NCBI GenBank assembly: GCA_030710605.1
Contig: CP092879.1
Span: 19,254,702-19,318,701, forward strand
DNA length: 64,000 nt
Source of the DNA: Cordylochernes scorpioides
Taxonomy: Eukaryota > Arthropoda > Arachnida > Pseudoscorpiones > Chernetidae
Reading direction: 5' to 3'
A model generated the notes under the pieces. It did no database searches, had not been told where the DNA came from, and saw only the letters and a program-made list of their open reading frames with translations. Positions 47,701 through 55,539 of the stretch are shown here, in pieces (position 1 is the first letter of the stretch; every line of letters begins with the position of its first letter). The position numbers and the translations under genes are program-made.

Positions 47701-50700
47701 GTTAGTCTTTCTTAATTTCAATGTGACATTTTGGTGGAGATGCTGGGTTGATTAGGGAAGACAAACTGAAGCTTGCCGAACAGATCTTGAGGCCATGGGT
47801 GCTGTGAACTACATTTTCCATGACTGACTTCAGGATTCCACCGCCTTGTCTCAAAGCCAAAACTTCCCTCCAAGAAGACTATGTCCTTATAGATGATATG
47901 ACAATAAAGCCGCTCTTAAAGCCACAAGAAAATGAACATGGGGGGTCGGTGGAAGGATGGTCTAAAAGGATGGTCATTGTTTTCGACCGCTATGACCCGG
48001 GATCATATCCTGCATTGGGCACTTTTTTATAATTAAAAAAATGCTCCGATTCCTGCAAAAGTCCAATCCCACCAGCAAGTGCAAGTAGCCAAACGGGGAT
48101 CTGGCACATTTGTAAGTTTAAAGTCGAACTGCTTTTCACATGTGTAGACATGTAGTGCACTAATAGTAAAAGCCGTCGGTAACTACCCACCATGATTATC
48201 ATGGCCTGTACCATGTGTACTAGGGATAATTTTTAAAAAATGAACTATTAAAGATTCCAAGGACAACATGTCAGTAGCAAAAAGACTTGCTCCCATAAGG
48301 AAGGAGCTTTATAGGAGAATATTATTTATGAACAGCCTTTAAATAGTGATATTTCTATATTAAAATATACAAGTATCAGTCATCAATCAACAATCAATCA
48401 ACAATTCTGTCACTGTTTGTTTTTGTGAATGGAATAAATACCCAAATATGGCCATTTTTTATAAGCATCGGTGGTTCAGTGGTAGAATGCTCGCCTGCCA
48501 CGCGGGCGCCCCGGGTTCGATTCCCAGCCGATGCATTTTTTTTTTTTTACAATTTTTAAAATTCATTTATATTATTATTCTTCTTCTTTCTTATCTCTTA
48601 TATTATTATTAAAATATACAAGTATCAGAGTCATCAATTCTGTCATCATTTGCTTTTGTGAATGGAATGCTTTGACGTAAAATACGTAACTAATATGACT
48701 GAAATTTTAGCAGTATGTATAGTAGAATCTGGAAAAACTTATATTGAATATTTCAGGTCTCTATCCCGAATATTCTTCGAGTTATTTGCAAATTTGAGTT
48801 GCAAATTTGCTCTTTCGCTCGCAAGCAGCGCCTCTAGCGGTGAAGATGGGAGGAAATATCAGCTGACCTAATGTACATGTAAAACATGTTTTAACAGGAC
48901 ATAGAAAAAAATATGGAAGAGATATTTGTCACATTTTTAGCCAAGAAAAATTGAAATTGACAGGTTCTGGGCAAAAATAGTTTTTTTTTTAGTCAGAAAA
49001 TTATTATGACAATATTGCTGTATCATATTTGATTATCAGATACAAAATTATATCCGGAAAAATTCCAAAGAGCAGAGACCACGGGTGAAGCCAGTTCATT
49101 TTTAGTATGCAGGAACAAAATTCTAACAGAAAAACATTCATTCGAGCAGAAGACACAAAGCCAGATCATCTCTTTATAAAAATATCGCTTCTCAGACACA
49201 AAGTTTGGAGCGGGACGTTTCACAAGAATGACATCCACGGCGCCAATTTATAATTGTAACGAATAGTATTTGAATAAAAACATTTAATCGGGTAAAACCA
49301 GGGCATTGCCCAGGTCATTCGGCTAGTATATATATATGTTGTAATATATTTCAATATATACTTATATTCCCATATGTAATATAGCTATAGTATGACAACC
49401 AAAACTGTAGACACAATTCAACTCGCCAGTTTGACCATCATGTAATACAAAACAGAATAATAAAATTATATTGAGTGACAGCTGACGCCCAGACAGGAGA
49501 AAGGTCTCCGATTACACCGTCAGTTCGAAAAACATAGTCAGATTACCACCAGTCTCTCCCTGGCTCTAGAATAGATCAGACCCCTTCGGCCAGCGCTGGC
49601 CTCTCTCTCGGAGATGACATCCAACATGCCTCGCCCTTTTGTGCCATCCCATGCACGCCTATAATAACTCTGATCATTTTGGTCACCACTACTGCATCTA
49701 ACCAACCATGCCACACTACATTCATCCTACAGGATAAACCACAACACGACATTAAGTCAAAAGGATATTTTGCAATACAATATCAAATCGACAGGATTAT
49801 TTGCAATATCACATTCATCCGATAGGATAAACTCATCACCACATATATAACTATAGATGGAAAATTTGCCAGGAGGAAATTAATCCATAGAAGCAATGGT
49901 CGCCTCTCCCGTCAAAATAAACGTCAAAAACTGACGCCATCTATTGACCGTCGCCGCAACTAGCGGCCTCGGGTCGGTGACAAAGCCACAACACCAACTT
50001 TGGCAAACTGAGAAGCGTCCACCTAGAGACCATGGTTTCGGGCTAATGGCCCTCGTCAGTCTAGGGCGGACTTTATTCCATGAGATCCACACGGGATCTA
50101 ATGGAATCTTCACAATCTACCAAAGAGGTGTTTTGCTGGCAATGTGGCTGGGCCAAAACCATGTAGTTTATTTTGTTTAATTGAATACATTTTTTGTATA
50201 TTATTTTTGTTTGAAAAAATTTTACTTTGTTCAATTTTATTTTTAAAAGGTAGTATTTTCGTAAGCCTGGAACCTATCTTCGATCATTAAATGGTTTTCT
50301 ATAGAAAATTTATTTTTACTTTGCGTCGTTTCAATTTGCGTCGTGTTTTTTTGGAACATAACCCTGACGCAAAGCGAGGTATGGGTGTATATATATTTAA
50401 ATATATATATATTTTTTGATCCAATATATGCCTTTTTATTTAAAGATTTATTTATGCATTGCTCTATTTTCAAAATATATATATATATAGATGGAAAATT
50501 TGCCGGGAGGAATTTGATCCATAGAAGCACAGGGCGCCTCTCACATCAAAATAAGACGCCATCTATTGACCGTCACTGCAACTAGCGGCCTCGGGTCGGT
50601 GACAAAGCCACAACACCAGCTTTGGCAAACTGAGAAGTGTCCACCTAGAGACCATGGTTTCGGGCTAATGGCCCTCGTCAGTCTATATATATATATATAT

Positions 50701-51109
50701 TAAGAAAAAGGCATCTCCTTATCGTGCAACTGAAAGTTGCTGATGGCTGGCGCCATCTATCGGAATAAATATCAACTATTCTCGTTGATTTTTAATTATT
50801 CCAGAATTGGCCAAATACCCATTCTTGATTAATCAAGAAAAGCTAACCACGGACGCGTTTCGGGCTGTTGGACCTCATCAGCGTGGTGCAAGCTGTACCT
50901 CAATGACCAAAAAATTGGTCATTAAGGCATCCTGAAAAATCATGAAACGGGTAGTTAAGGCCAGAATTGCGTGAGGACGCTACACAATGTTAAAAAATAG
51001 TACAAATGTAACATTGTACTTGGATAAGGTGCGTAAATTAAGAAAAAGGCATCTCCTTATCGTGCAACTGAAAGTTGCTGATGGCTGGCGCCATCTATCG
51101 GAATAAATA

Positions 51110-51164
<55 letters not shown>

Positions 51165-52875
51165 TTGCTACACTGCAAACATCCCTTATCCCTCTGGTAT
51201 TTTATAAATTTAAATTTGATAAGGCACAATTTGGATTCTATGTTATAAACACAAGGTTATAAGACAAAATCCAAATAAATAAATAGTGTGTGATTCTTGG
51301 GTAACAATGCTATTACCATTTCTTTGAGGGAAGAGTTTTTTTTTTTATCACAACCATACAAGCTTTCGGGCATAACAGCTCTTCAACGTGTACAATTACG
51401 ATATTAAAACTGTCAAAGGGCTGTTACGTCCGAAAGCTTATTTGGCTGTGGTATACATTAAAGAAACTCTTCCCTCACCAAAAATTATCTTTTATTTATA
51501 ATTTTACACTGAAGAGATTATAACAAATATAGTATTTAATCTCACTATAACAACATTACTGGGGAATTTAGAATTATGATTCTATAACCAGATTGCTGTT
51601 AAACACAAGGTAATAAGACCAAATCCAAATAAATAAATAAATAGTGTGTTACGTTTCAGTAATAATGCTGTTACCAAAAATGTCACACACTATTTATTTA
51701 GATTTGTGGTCTTATTACCTGGTGTTTATAATCTATAAACCAAATTGTGCCTTATTAAGTTGTTGTTATAAAAGAGGCTTATAATAACGGGGTTCCACTG
51801 TACCAGGAAAAACCAAACAAAAAAATGAGAAAAGTTTTTAAATCTTATTGAAATTAACAAAATGTATAAATGATATGATTTGAATTTTATAGATTAGAAA
51901 CACAAGGTAATAAAACTTAATCCAAATAAATAAATTTTGTGTTATATTTTGGTAACAACGCTGTTACTAAAATGTCATGCACAATTTTTAAATTTGGATT
52001 GGTCTTATTAACTTGCGTTTCAAAAAGTATAAAGATTGAAGAGAAGACAGCAACCATTACTTTCTGAGCGGTTTTACAAAGTTAATCACTTTTGATATTG
52101 GGGGGACAAATGACTAAAACAATTTGGAGAGTTCTGGGAGGCTCTCTTCAACTCCCCCTATCTTCACATACTTAAACAAAGCAATACTTATTTCTTCATT
52201 GATAGTGATGGCTTTTATAAATACCTGTAAAAAGTGAGCCATGCATTATTTTACCCCACATCAAAAATAAATATAGAAGAAGAAGCATATCAGGAAGATA
52301 GAAAGAAGGTCCTCTCCCCGACCTGTGTTCCTTCTATAGCAAATAGGGAGATTGTCTTAAAACAAATTTCATCTAAAAACTACTTCTAGAACAAGTTTTA
52401 AATTTCCCTGCCACAAACTACTCACCCATAAGCTACTAACCCCACCAACTATGCACGTACCTAAAAAGGAACGTAGGTGATTTGAAGCTGCCACAGGAGG
52501 GTGGAGTGCGAGGCTGTTCATGACCTGAGCGAGTTGTTTGACATTCTCCTCAGGGTTGGATCCTGCAGGAGGCACCTTCAACTTGGCATGGGGGAACCGG
52601 GAAACCAGCGCAGCTACCTCGCTATAGCTGCGGCTCACCTGCACAACAACATAGCACTACCAGGGCTGTACCATGAGCCATGGCATACCTACAGTGTGGG
52701 TGACCACCTCAGCATCCCCATGGAGCTCTGTCTTGAAGTCCGGGAGGGAGGTAACCATGGTGATGGAATAGTCTGTGGAAGTCCCCCCCAGCGGGGCCTC
52801 CACCTGGTGGTACTTGGTCACCAAGAGGTCCAGCCCCGTGTCCTGGTTGATCACCTTCCTGTCACCCGCCATCAT
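35535..52875 (-). CDS. HS1BP3: HS1BP3 ortholog, six coding exons, 336 aa
   Basis: The join is 52875-52693, 52638-52461, 45714-45516, 38911-38802, 36385-36265, 35754-35535. Every junction has GT/AG and the phases fit, giving 1011 bases. Exons 1-2 form the PX (phosphoinositide-binding) domain: TGLDLLVTKYHQVE, then EVVTHTVSRSYSEV and LRSFLG, lining up with the human protein as I know it. Exons 3-6 are a disordered, proline/lysine-rich tail ending in SYIAAQDTSTEVSLF, like the human C-terminus. The family binds HCLS1/cortactin-type proteins and membranes. Human is longer (about 390 aa) in the middle. Introns are full of mobile elements. Confidence 0.88.
35811..36258. mobile_element. 448-bp repeat inserted on the exon 5 splice donor
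   Basis: ACAGAAGTAAGT (read on minus) flanks the insert on both sides (36259-36270 and 35799-35810), a 12-bp target duplication that includes exon end and donor. Inside are two inverted arms (about 35820-35895 and 35925-35998), a tRNA-like segment, and a third arm copy (36178-36258). The class is unassigned. Confidence 0.82.
36039..36105 (+). other. tRNA-like segment
   Basis: A 7-bp acceptor-like stem (TCCAGGG / CCCTGGA), an A-box-like GGTAGCCTAGTGG, and an anticodon-like stem TCTGC / GCGGA around CCGGTAA. The T-arm is degenerate. A longer outer stem (ACGGAAAAAT / ATTTTTCCGT) surrounds it. Probably the promoter head of the inserted repeat rather than a tRNA gene. Confidence 0.55.
36265..36385 (-). 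CDS. HS1BP3: HS1BP3 coding exon 5
   Basis: Too short and stop-bounded to appear as an isolated ORF. The acceptor ACCTGCACAG (polypyrimidine is weak) precedes GT GGT TCC. It codes GGSMFGDLDYGGPIKQNEAA through LLASTTQ. The donor GTAAGT is at 36264, exactly at the edge of an inserted repeat. Confidence 0.8.
36527..36707 (+). repeat. pogo-like MITE
   Basis: TAGTAGAACTTCCATGAGAG at one end and GAGTTTCTACTGTA at the other, in an HS1BP3 intron. The internal GTAAGAGGACACCTCTCC block is shared by all copies. Confidence 0.7.
36860..38370. other. HS1BP3 intron sequence with a small dispersed repeat
   Basis: A block (TTCTTATC-CCTTTGTG, ATATTACAC, TTCCATGAGT, CTTGAGCTGTTT) occurs at 36865-36965 and 37405-37525 and inverted at 57465-57538. 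A fragment of the ribozyme-type repeat (GTTGTTACCGAGACATCAGACACTA) is at 38045-38085. No genes seen. Confidence 0.55.
38376..38510 (+). repeat. pogo-like MITE
   Basis: ACAGTAGAACCTCCATGAGA start with family interior; the right end is decayed. Confidence 0.68.
38802..38911 (-). CDS. HS1BP3: HS1BP3 coding exon 4
   Basis: The acceptor CACGTGTCCAG precedes C AGC ACT. Acidic STEDEEDELFKSK is followed by an alanine/proline stretch and EPKYSG. The DEL-F-K spacing recalls the acidic DPLKLF-type repeats of the human protein. The donor is GTGAGA, phase 1. Confidence 0.82.
39091..39289 (-). repeat. 3' LTR of element B
   Basis: 199 bases, identical to 43012-43210. Confidence 0.93.
39311..42279 (-). pseudogene. 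pol: Pol of element B, two frame breaks
   Basis: Protease is recognisable by FLDPGSSIDLI, where the usual D-T/S-G reads D-P-G. RT has IDYRRLN, KIDLKDSFWQV, LPFGWKNSPPKF and VVYLDDI. The frame breaks at 40906 (a TCTCT repeat), then RNase H (YTDASYYGTGA, HTDHRALTQLL) and integrase (GGHSGFWRTY, CPTCQN finger; HIDFAEAP, IISDQGRSF, NGLAERAIRD as D, D, E). A second break sits at a seven-A run near 39618. The tail ELKIGDFILVRHQRVG resembles the integrase C-terminal SH3-like region. Confidence 0.88.
42234..43009 (-). pseudogene. gag: Gag of element B, one frame break
   Basis: It starts MAQPTVYNLRSKG. The frame breaks near 42845 (around GEIPA) and resumes as ATLLNILNNQQRMINKLLEL, followed by a capsid-like region (WITNFEVLC, RMRAHLE-type helices, YFYKKLRLLQLG). 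I see no CCHC zinc knuckle. It ends F-S-K-N-stop at 42234 with an A AAA AAC heptamer immediately before the stop. Confidence 0.82.
42237..42243 (-). promoter_or_regulatory. Gag-pol -1 frameshift heptamer
   Basis: The gag frame reads TCA AAA AAC TAG, and A AAA AAC is a classical slippery heptamer. The -1 frame continues KKLASQGW into the protease/RT ORF, which overlaps gag by 46 bases. Confidence 0.72.
43012..43210 (-). repeat. 5' LTR of element B
   Basis: 199 bases. The gag ATG (43009) begins two bases after its inner edge. A primer-binding candidate (TGGCGCAGCC) overlaps that start codon. Confidence 0.93.
43220..43615 (+). repeat. Dispersed repeat, LTR-leader-like, copy 1
   Basis: Similar to 47590-47935. 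Both have an AATAAAT signal, then TTGGTAGAGATG (TTGGTGGAGATG in the other), GATTAGGGAAGACAAACTGA, and GGATTCCACCGCC. The TGG block resembles a primer-binding site, so these may be old LTR plus leader fragments. Confidence 0.55.
43792..43978 (+). repeat. pogo-like MITE
   Basis: GCAGAACCTCCATGAGAGGA at the left, AGGTTCTACTGTA at the right. Confidence 0.7.
44165..44185. repeat. (AT)n microsatellite
   Basis: About ten AT units. Confidence 0.9.
44365..44500 (+). repeat. pogo-like MITE, right end missing
   Basis: ACAGTAGAAACTCCCTGAGA start with family interior. Confidence 0.65.
44812..44993 (-). repeat. pogo-like MITE
   Basis: Inverse orientation. ACAATAGAAGCTCCCTGTAA start and GGAGGTTCTACTG end. 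Confidence 0.7.
45247..45420 (-). repeat. Second pogo-like MITE family, copy 1
   Basis: Ends CAGTAAAACTC / AGCAGGGTTTTATTG. It shares interior ATTCACTATAGCCATGG-type sequence with copies at 45833 and 56569. Confidence 0.65.
45516..45714 (-). CDS. HS1BP3: HS1BP3 coding exon 3
   Basis: The acceptor TTTGGTGCAG precedes GT CTA GAA. The disordered segment LESLKPRATSQRHKPSVP ends AKIQDHLRKV, containing a DLFEEAKI helix-like motif. The donor is GTAAGT, phase 2. Confidence 0.82.
45833..46004 (+). repeat. Second pogo-like MITE family, copy 2
   Basis: CAGTAAAACCCTGCTAAAAC at the left and GGGGTTTTACTG at the right with TA at both flanks. Confidence 0.7.
46010..46310 (-). repeat. Dispersed repeat R-MAAS, copy 3
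   Basis: Minus copy of the repeat at 17850 and 21425, in the intron between HS1BP3 exons 2 and 3. Confidence 0.7.
46722..46902 (-). repeat. pogo-like MITE with TA flanks
   Basis: CAGTATAGAACCTTCCTG at the left; AGAGGTTCTACTG at the right; TATA on both sides. Confidence 0.72.
47012..47492. repeat. 59-bp tandem array, 8 near-identical units
   Basis: Unit starts at 47012, 47071, 47130, 47189, 47248, 47307, 47366 and 47425, with a partial ninth. The unit contains CTCAATCTAGAGAGAAAACC and AGGTTCCTGGAGTGCAGACA. I see no difference between the units. Intronic in HS1BP3. Confidence 0.95.
47590..47935 (+). repeat. Dispersed repeat, LTR-leader-like, copy 2
   Basis: Partner of 43220-43615. It ends where the SINE at 47938 is inserted. 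Confidence 0.55.
47938..48236 (+). mobile_element. tRNA-derived SINE, copy 2, target duplication
   Basis: The head GGTCGGTGGAAGGATGGTCT and a degenerate B box (CCCGGGATCATATCC) precede the body shared with 35090, 56140 and 56588, followed by an A-rich end. AAAATGAAC flanks both sides (47929-47937, 48237-48245). Confidence 0.85.
48465..48535 (+). tRNA. tRNA-Gly (anticodon GCC)
   Basis: 71 bases. The acceptor GCATCGG pairs with CCGATGC, the anticodon loop CTGCCAC gives GCC, and the B box is GGTTCGATTCC. A 12-base T-run follows. One T-stem mismatch (CCCAG). Otherwise canonical, and the best tRNA in the window. The 45 bases upstream are shared with the 32964 gene. Confidence 0.85.
48640..49327 (-). 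repeat. RpA copy following tRNA-Gly
   Basis: Inverse orientation to 22925. It includes the 71-codon frame (49238-49023) and ends in CAGGTCATTCGGCTAGT. It repeats the tRNA-unit/RpA pairing seen at 32189-33183. Confidence 0.75.
49330..49850. other. HS1BP3 intron, no feature recognised
   Basis: An ACAGGATAAACxACAxCAC-type phrase is repeated near 49730 and 49820. Nothing else supported. Confidence 0.4.
49853..50070 (-). repeat. Ribozyme direct repeat, left copy
   Basis: About 215 bases shared with 50485-50690: ATAGATGGAAAATTTGCC, GCCATCTATTGACCGTC, CTAGCGGCCTCGGGTCGGTG, and the ribozyme. A few small indels separate the copies. Confidence 0.88.
50022..50065 (-). ncRNA. Hammerhead ribozyme, type I, 6-bp stem I
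   Basis: On minus: CCTAGA, CTGACGA, stem II GGGC-CATTA-GCCC, GAAA, CCATGG, TC, cleavage, TCTAGG. Stem I (CCTAGA with TCTAGG) pairs fully, and every core nucleotide is canonical. Stem III (CC-AT-GG) is minimal, which in known Penelope-like ribozymes favours action as a dimer. Cleavage is expected between 50028 and 50027. Confidence 0.88.
50485..50690 (-). repeat. Ribozyme direct repeat, right copy
   Basis: Direct partner of 49853-50070. The 415 bases between them include AATATATGCCTTTTTATTTA and GCATTGCTCTATTTTCAAAA, also found at the edge of the 3700-3916 palindrome. Confidence 0.88.
50644..50686 (-). ncRNA. Hammerhead ribozyme, type I, second of pair
   Basis: Same core and stem II as 50022-50065. 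Stem I is shortened to TAGA / TCTA because an AT tract follows. Cleavage is expected between 50650 and 50649, 622 bases from the first site. Confidence 0.82.
50701..51110 (-). repeat. 338-bp ribozyme unit in partial tandem
   Basis: TAAGAAAAAGGCATCTCC through GGAATAAATAT (72 bases) occurs at 50701 and again at 51039, a 338-base period. The first unit is complete and the second is cut by an AT/T tract. Homologous to the palindromes at 33255 and 33842. Confidence 0.88.
50847..50886 (-). ncRNA. Hammerhead ribozyme, type I
   Basis: CCACG / CGTGG stem I, CTGATGA, stem II GGTC-CAACA-GCCC (one mismatch), GAAA, CGCG, TC, cleavage. The core is fully canonical with a GUC triplet. Confidence 0.82.
51111..51165. 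repeat. AT, T and ATT microsatellites
   Basis: Adjacent simple repeats cutting off the tandem ribozyme unit. Confidence 0.9.
51225..52025. repeat. Decayed ribozyme-type palindromes
   Basis: Several copies of the CAAGGTAATAAGACCAAATC / ATAGTGTGTGAC repeat in both orientations (51240, 51600-51780, 51900-52020). Another pair at 51350-51391 and 51414-51463 reads GAAAGCTT after a hairpin, but the CUGANGA box is lost. A dead background for the family at 54690 and 61560. Confidence 0.6.
52461..52638 (-). CDS. HS1BP3: HS1BP3 coding exon 2 (end of PX domain)
   Basis: The acceptor TTGTTGTGCAG precedes GTG AGC. It codes VSRSYSEVAALVSRFPHAKL through LRSFL plus one base, with donor GTACGT. Short relative to the human PX segment, with a compact loop region. 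Confidence 0.85.
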
Positions 52876-52892
52876 TGTCACAGTGGGCGGCA
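52693..52892 (-). CDS. HS1BP3: HS1BP3 coding exon 1
   Basis: ATG ATG at 52875/52872 begins MMAGDRKVINQDTGLDL. A good acceptor (TCTAATCACTCAG) ends at 52893, so a 5' UTR exon probably lies upstream. The donor GTAGGT follows ACT in phase 0. Using it, rather than the GTATGC four bases later, restores the EVVTHT-VSRSYSE alignment. Confidence 0.85.
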
Positions 52893-53575
52893 CTGAGTGA
52901 TTAGATAGCAGAGAGATAAACACAACATTGTACCACAATGAGATTACTGATCCTTCAAGAAAAATGCTACAAATTCTTAAGACTTCTATACCAATTTTGA
53001 CTAAAATGGAACATTTTAGATTCAAGACGAGATGTTATTTTTCAAGATAACACAAATACACTTCCAAAAAGTACATTTCAACAGCAGAAACATAAAATTG
53101 TTACAAAAAAAAGGAATTCTTTGCTTATATTTCATCTGGCTTATACATTCCAAAATATACATTCCACTCTAATTCGGATCAAACTAGAATGAAAGAATTC
53201 TTCAAGAAATATCATTAGAAGTTTGTTTATTTTTTATGCGAGTTTATGAAGTTTGGAATTTCAAAAAATAAGTGATCAATTGGAACTTAGTTGTGAATTG
53301 AGATTAATTTGTGCTGCTACAGAAGAGTCCTAATTAACACTATGGAAACCAAGTTGAAATTAAAATGACATCTCCTGAACTTTCCAATGACTTCCCTCCA
53401 TTACTGCCTACAATATCCATTGATTCAAGTCCTTCCACGAATTAAACCACCCACTTCTATAAACTTAAAACCCTTGCGGCTGCTCTTAAAGCAAATAGAA
53501 ACATATCAATGCAAAGACCCCCATACCATTATAAATTCAATTGCTATCAATTGAGAAAATTTGTATGTGATTAGG
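52893..53575. other. No gene seen upstream of HS1BP3 exon 1
   Basis: Should contain the HS1BP3 5' UTR exon or promoter, but I cannot place it. Confidence 0.4.
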
Positions 53576-53719
53576 TACAATTTGGATTATAGATTAAAAA
53601 CACAATATTATATAAGACCAAATCTAAATAAATAAATAGTGGTCTCAATAACAATGCTGTTACCAAAACGTCACACACTATTAATTTGGATTTGGTCTTA
53701 TTATCTTGTGTTGACAATA

Positions 53720-54215
53720 TGACAATCTCTACAGACTTTACTGCAGTGATAAAAATTATTAGATAAGAAGGCTTAGCTCATCAGTAGTGAACCCTCTCAG
53801 TGGTTTCACCAAATTAATCTCCAGACCTTGAAACTACAACTAATAAGGAACCATAGAGATAGTTTCCATCATTCTTGGTACCAGGTAGAAAACCCCAAAA
53901 AAATAGACCCTCCAACTAAACAGAAGGGAATCGACACAGTTGGCCAGATGGAAATCTGGTCACCTGCGCCCTCTAGTCTATAAAGAGGGAGCCAAAAGCT
54001 TCCCCATGTGCACTAGGTGCAAAACCGAAGAGGCCACTCCCCAACATTTACTAAATTGCATTGGAAAGGACAAAAGATCCCTGTACAGAGAACCAAGAAG
54101 AGTTCTTGAACTTCTTTACGAGCACGACCTCCAAGATCTTGTCGAATTTAGACTAAAAGGATAAGTAAAAAATCTCCAGACCGTTCTACTATTGTATTAT
54201 ATCATATATACCCTG
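53720..54215 (-). repeat. Foldback repeat split by a LINE fragment
   Basis: The core on minus at 53765-53820 ends in AATCTCCAGACC, and the element resumes with GTTCTACTATTGTATT after the insertion. Confidence 0.7.
53828..54170 (+). pseudogene. 5'-truncated non-LTR retrotransposon, copy 1
   Basis: The frame 53940-54164 reads ARWKSGHLRPLVYKEGAKSF, then CTRCKTEEATPQHLLNC, a C-terminal RNase H end with a C-x2-C...H...C finger typical of Jockey/R1-type ORF2. The A-rich tail ends at 54170. The 12-base AATCTCCAGACC flanks it (53816-53827, 54171-54182). Confidence 0.8.
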
Positions 54216-54369
54216 TGTTTACAAAGGAAGGCAGCTTAAGGGTGTTTAGGGAAACAATGGACACACATAAGTTTAGGTCTGATAATTGATATCATAAGAA
54301 ACATGGCCAAAAATAATATTTATAAATTTTATCAATAGATGATAATTGAATTTATAATTTCGAAACTAT

Positions 54370-54650
54370 TTTAGACGCGTAAGATTCTTTATGAAATTAA
54401 ACAATTTCTACTGCCCTTACTGCAATGGAAAAATTAATGGGAGGGCCTGGCTCATCAGTGGTGAACCCTCCCAGCGGTTTCGCCAGTTTAATCTACCATA
54501 CCGCTGTTATATTGCATTTTTTGATTTTCCTTTTATAGTGATACTGTTGCTAGACTCTTGGAATGGGTATTTTAAAAGAATCTTACGCGTCTAAAATAGT
54601 TTAAAATTTTCATAACAGATGGGGCGCTAGTGCATCGTAATTTGCTAATA
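54370..54650 (-). repeat. Foldback repeat, subfamily 2
   Basis: Arms TTTAGACGCGTAAGATTCTT and its inverse at 54585; core on minus at 54440-54500; outer end CATAACAGATGGGGCGCTAG. Confidence 0.75.
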
Positions 54651-54754
54651 ATACCTCTAATATGAAACAATATTTGTAAAATTGATGAGGCACAATTTGG
54701 ATTATAGATTATAAACACAAGGTAATAAGACCAAATTCAAATAAATAAATAGTG

Positions 54755-54795
54755 TGTGACGTTTCGGTAACAGCGTTGTTACCATCTTCAGACAA
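54755..54795 (-). ncRNA. Hammerhead ribozyme with bulged U
   Basis: CTGAAGA, an unpaired T, stem II GGTAACA-ACGC-TGTTACC (7 bp), GAAA, C, GTC, then ACA which can pair with TGT before the core. The unpaired T at the base of stem II departs from the canonical form but is kept in sister copies. Confidence 0.6.
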
Positions 54796-54827
54796 AAGTA
54801 CTGAATTCAGTACTACATTCAGTACTT

Positions 54828-54870
54828 TTGTCTGAAGATGGTAACAACGCTGTTACCGAAACGTCACACA
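54828..54870 (+). ncRNA. Hammerhead ribozyme with bulged U
   Basis: Mirror of 54755-54795. CTGAAGA at 54832-54838, GAAA at 54858-54861, GTC at 54863-54865. Confidence 0.6.
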
Positions 54871-55132
54871 CTATTTATTTATTTGGATTTGGTCTTATTA
54901 CCTTGTGAATATTTGTAAAAGAGTATTACTCGAAGTGATTCCTTGCAATTATAAGTATGCACCTCTAAAGATCTATAAGCATATGTCCATAGGTTCCCTA
55001 AACACCACTAAGCTGCCTTCCTTAGTAAAGGCAGAGGGCAGAGTTGAACCTCTCTATAAAAGACAGCTATTTACAGAGCCAAAGTATCCTATGTGTTCTC
55101 ATACTAGAGAAATCTGCTAAATATTAAAAACT

Positions 55133-55217
55133 AGCCGAATGACCTGGGCAACGCCCGTGTTTTACCCGATTGAATGTTTTTATTCAAATACTATTTGTTA
55201 CAATTATAAATTGGCGC
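55133..55217 (+). repeat. RpA terminal fragment
   Basis: ACTAGCCGAATGACCTGGGC start through AATTATAAATTGGCGCC, then unrelated sequence. Confidence 0.75.
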
Positions 55218-55539
55218 CTTAAATAAATGCATATATTAGTTAATAACTATAGCCTATGTGCTTTATCTGTCTATGTACTGTTGGCTTCCGTAGGCGTCTC
55301 TTACTGGAAAAAAGAAAGAGAGGATTCCATTTGGTTATTAACTAATATATGCATTTATTTAAGGAGCGACCCGCTCCAACACAATAGTTACAAAAACTAA
55401 AAAGCGAGTGGGGGAGGCATGATGGGGGGGGCAAAGGTGGCATGATCGTAGCCAACCAATAGGAGGGCGCCATTCCAAAAAAAAAGCAAACGGTGACAGA
55501 GTTGATTAGGAGATGAGGAATAATGCTCGTAACTGTATA

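Larger units (their letters stand above)
54685..54912. repeat. Palindrome with a ribozyme in each arm
   Basis: The arms CAAGGTAATAAGACCAAATT ... CAGACAAAAGTACTGA are nearly perfectly inverted around 54812. Confidence 0.88.

Noticed and set aside
51340..51470. Further hammerhead pair at 51.35-51.46 kb.
   Set aside because: Hairpins and GAAA are present, but the CUGANGA box reads GUUGAAGA and CUGUCAA, so I list it only as decayed repeat.
52501..52896. Plus-strand 131-aa ORF over 52501-52896.
   Set aside because: It is antisense to HS1BP3 exons 1-2, and the minus-strand model has matched splice phases and homology.
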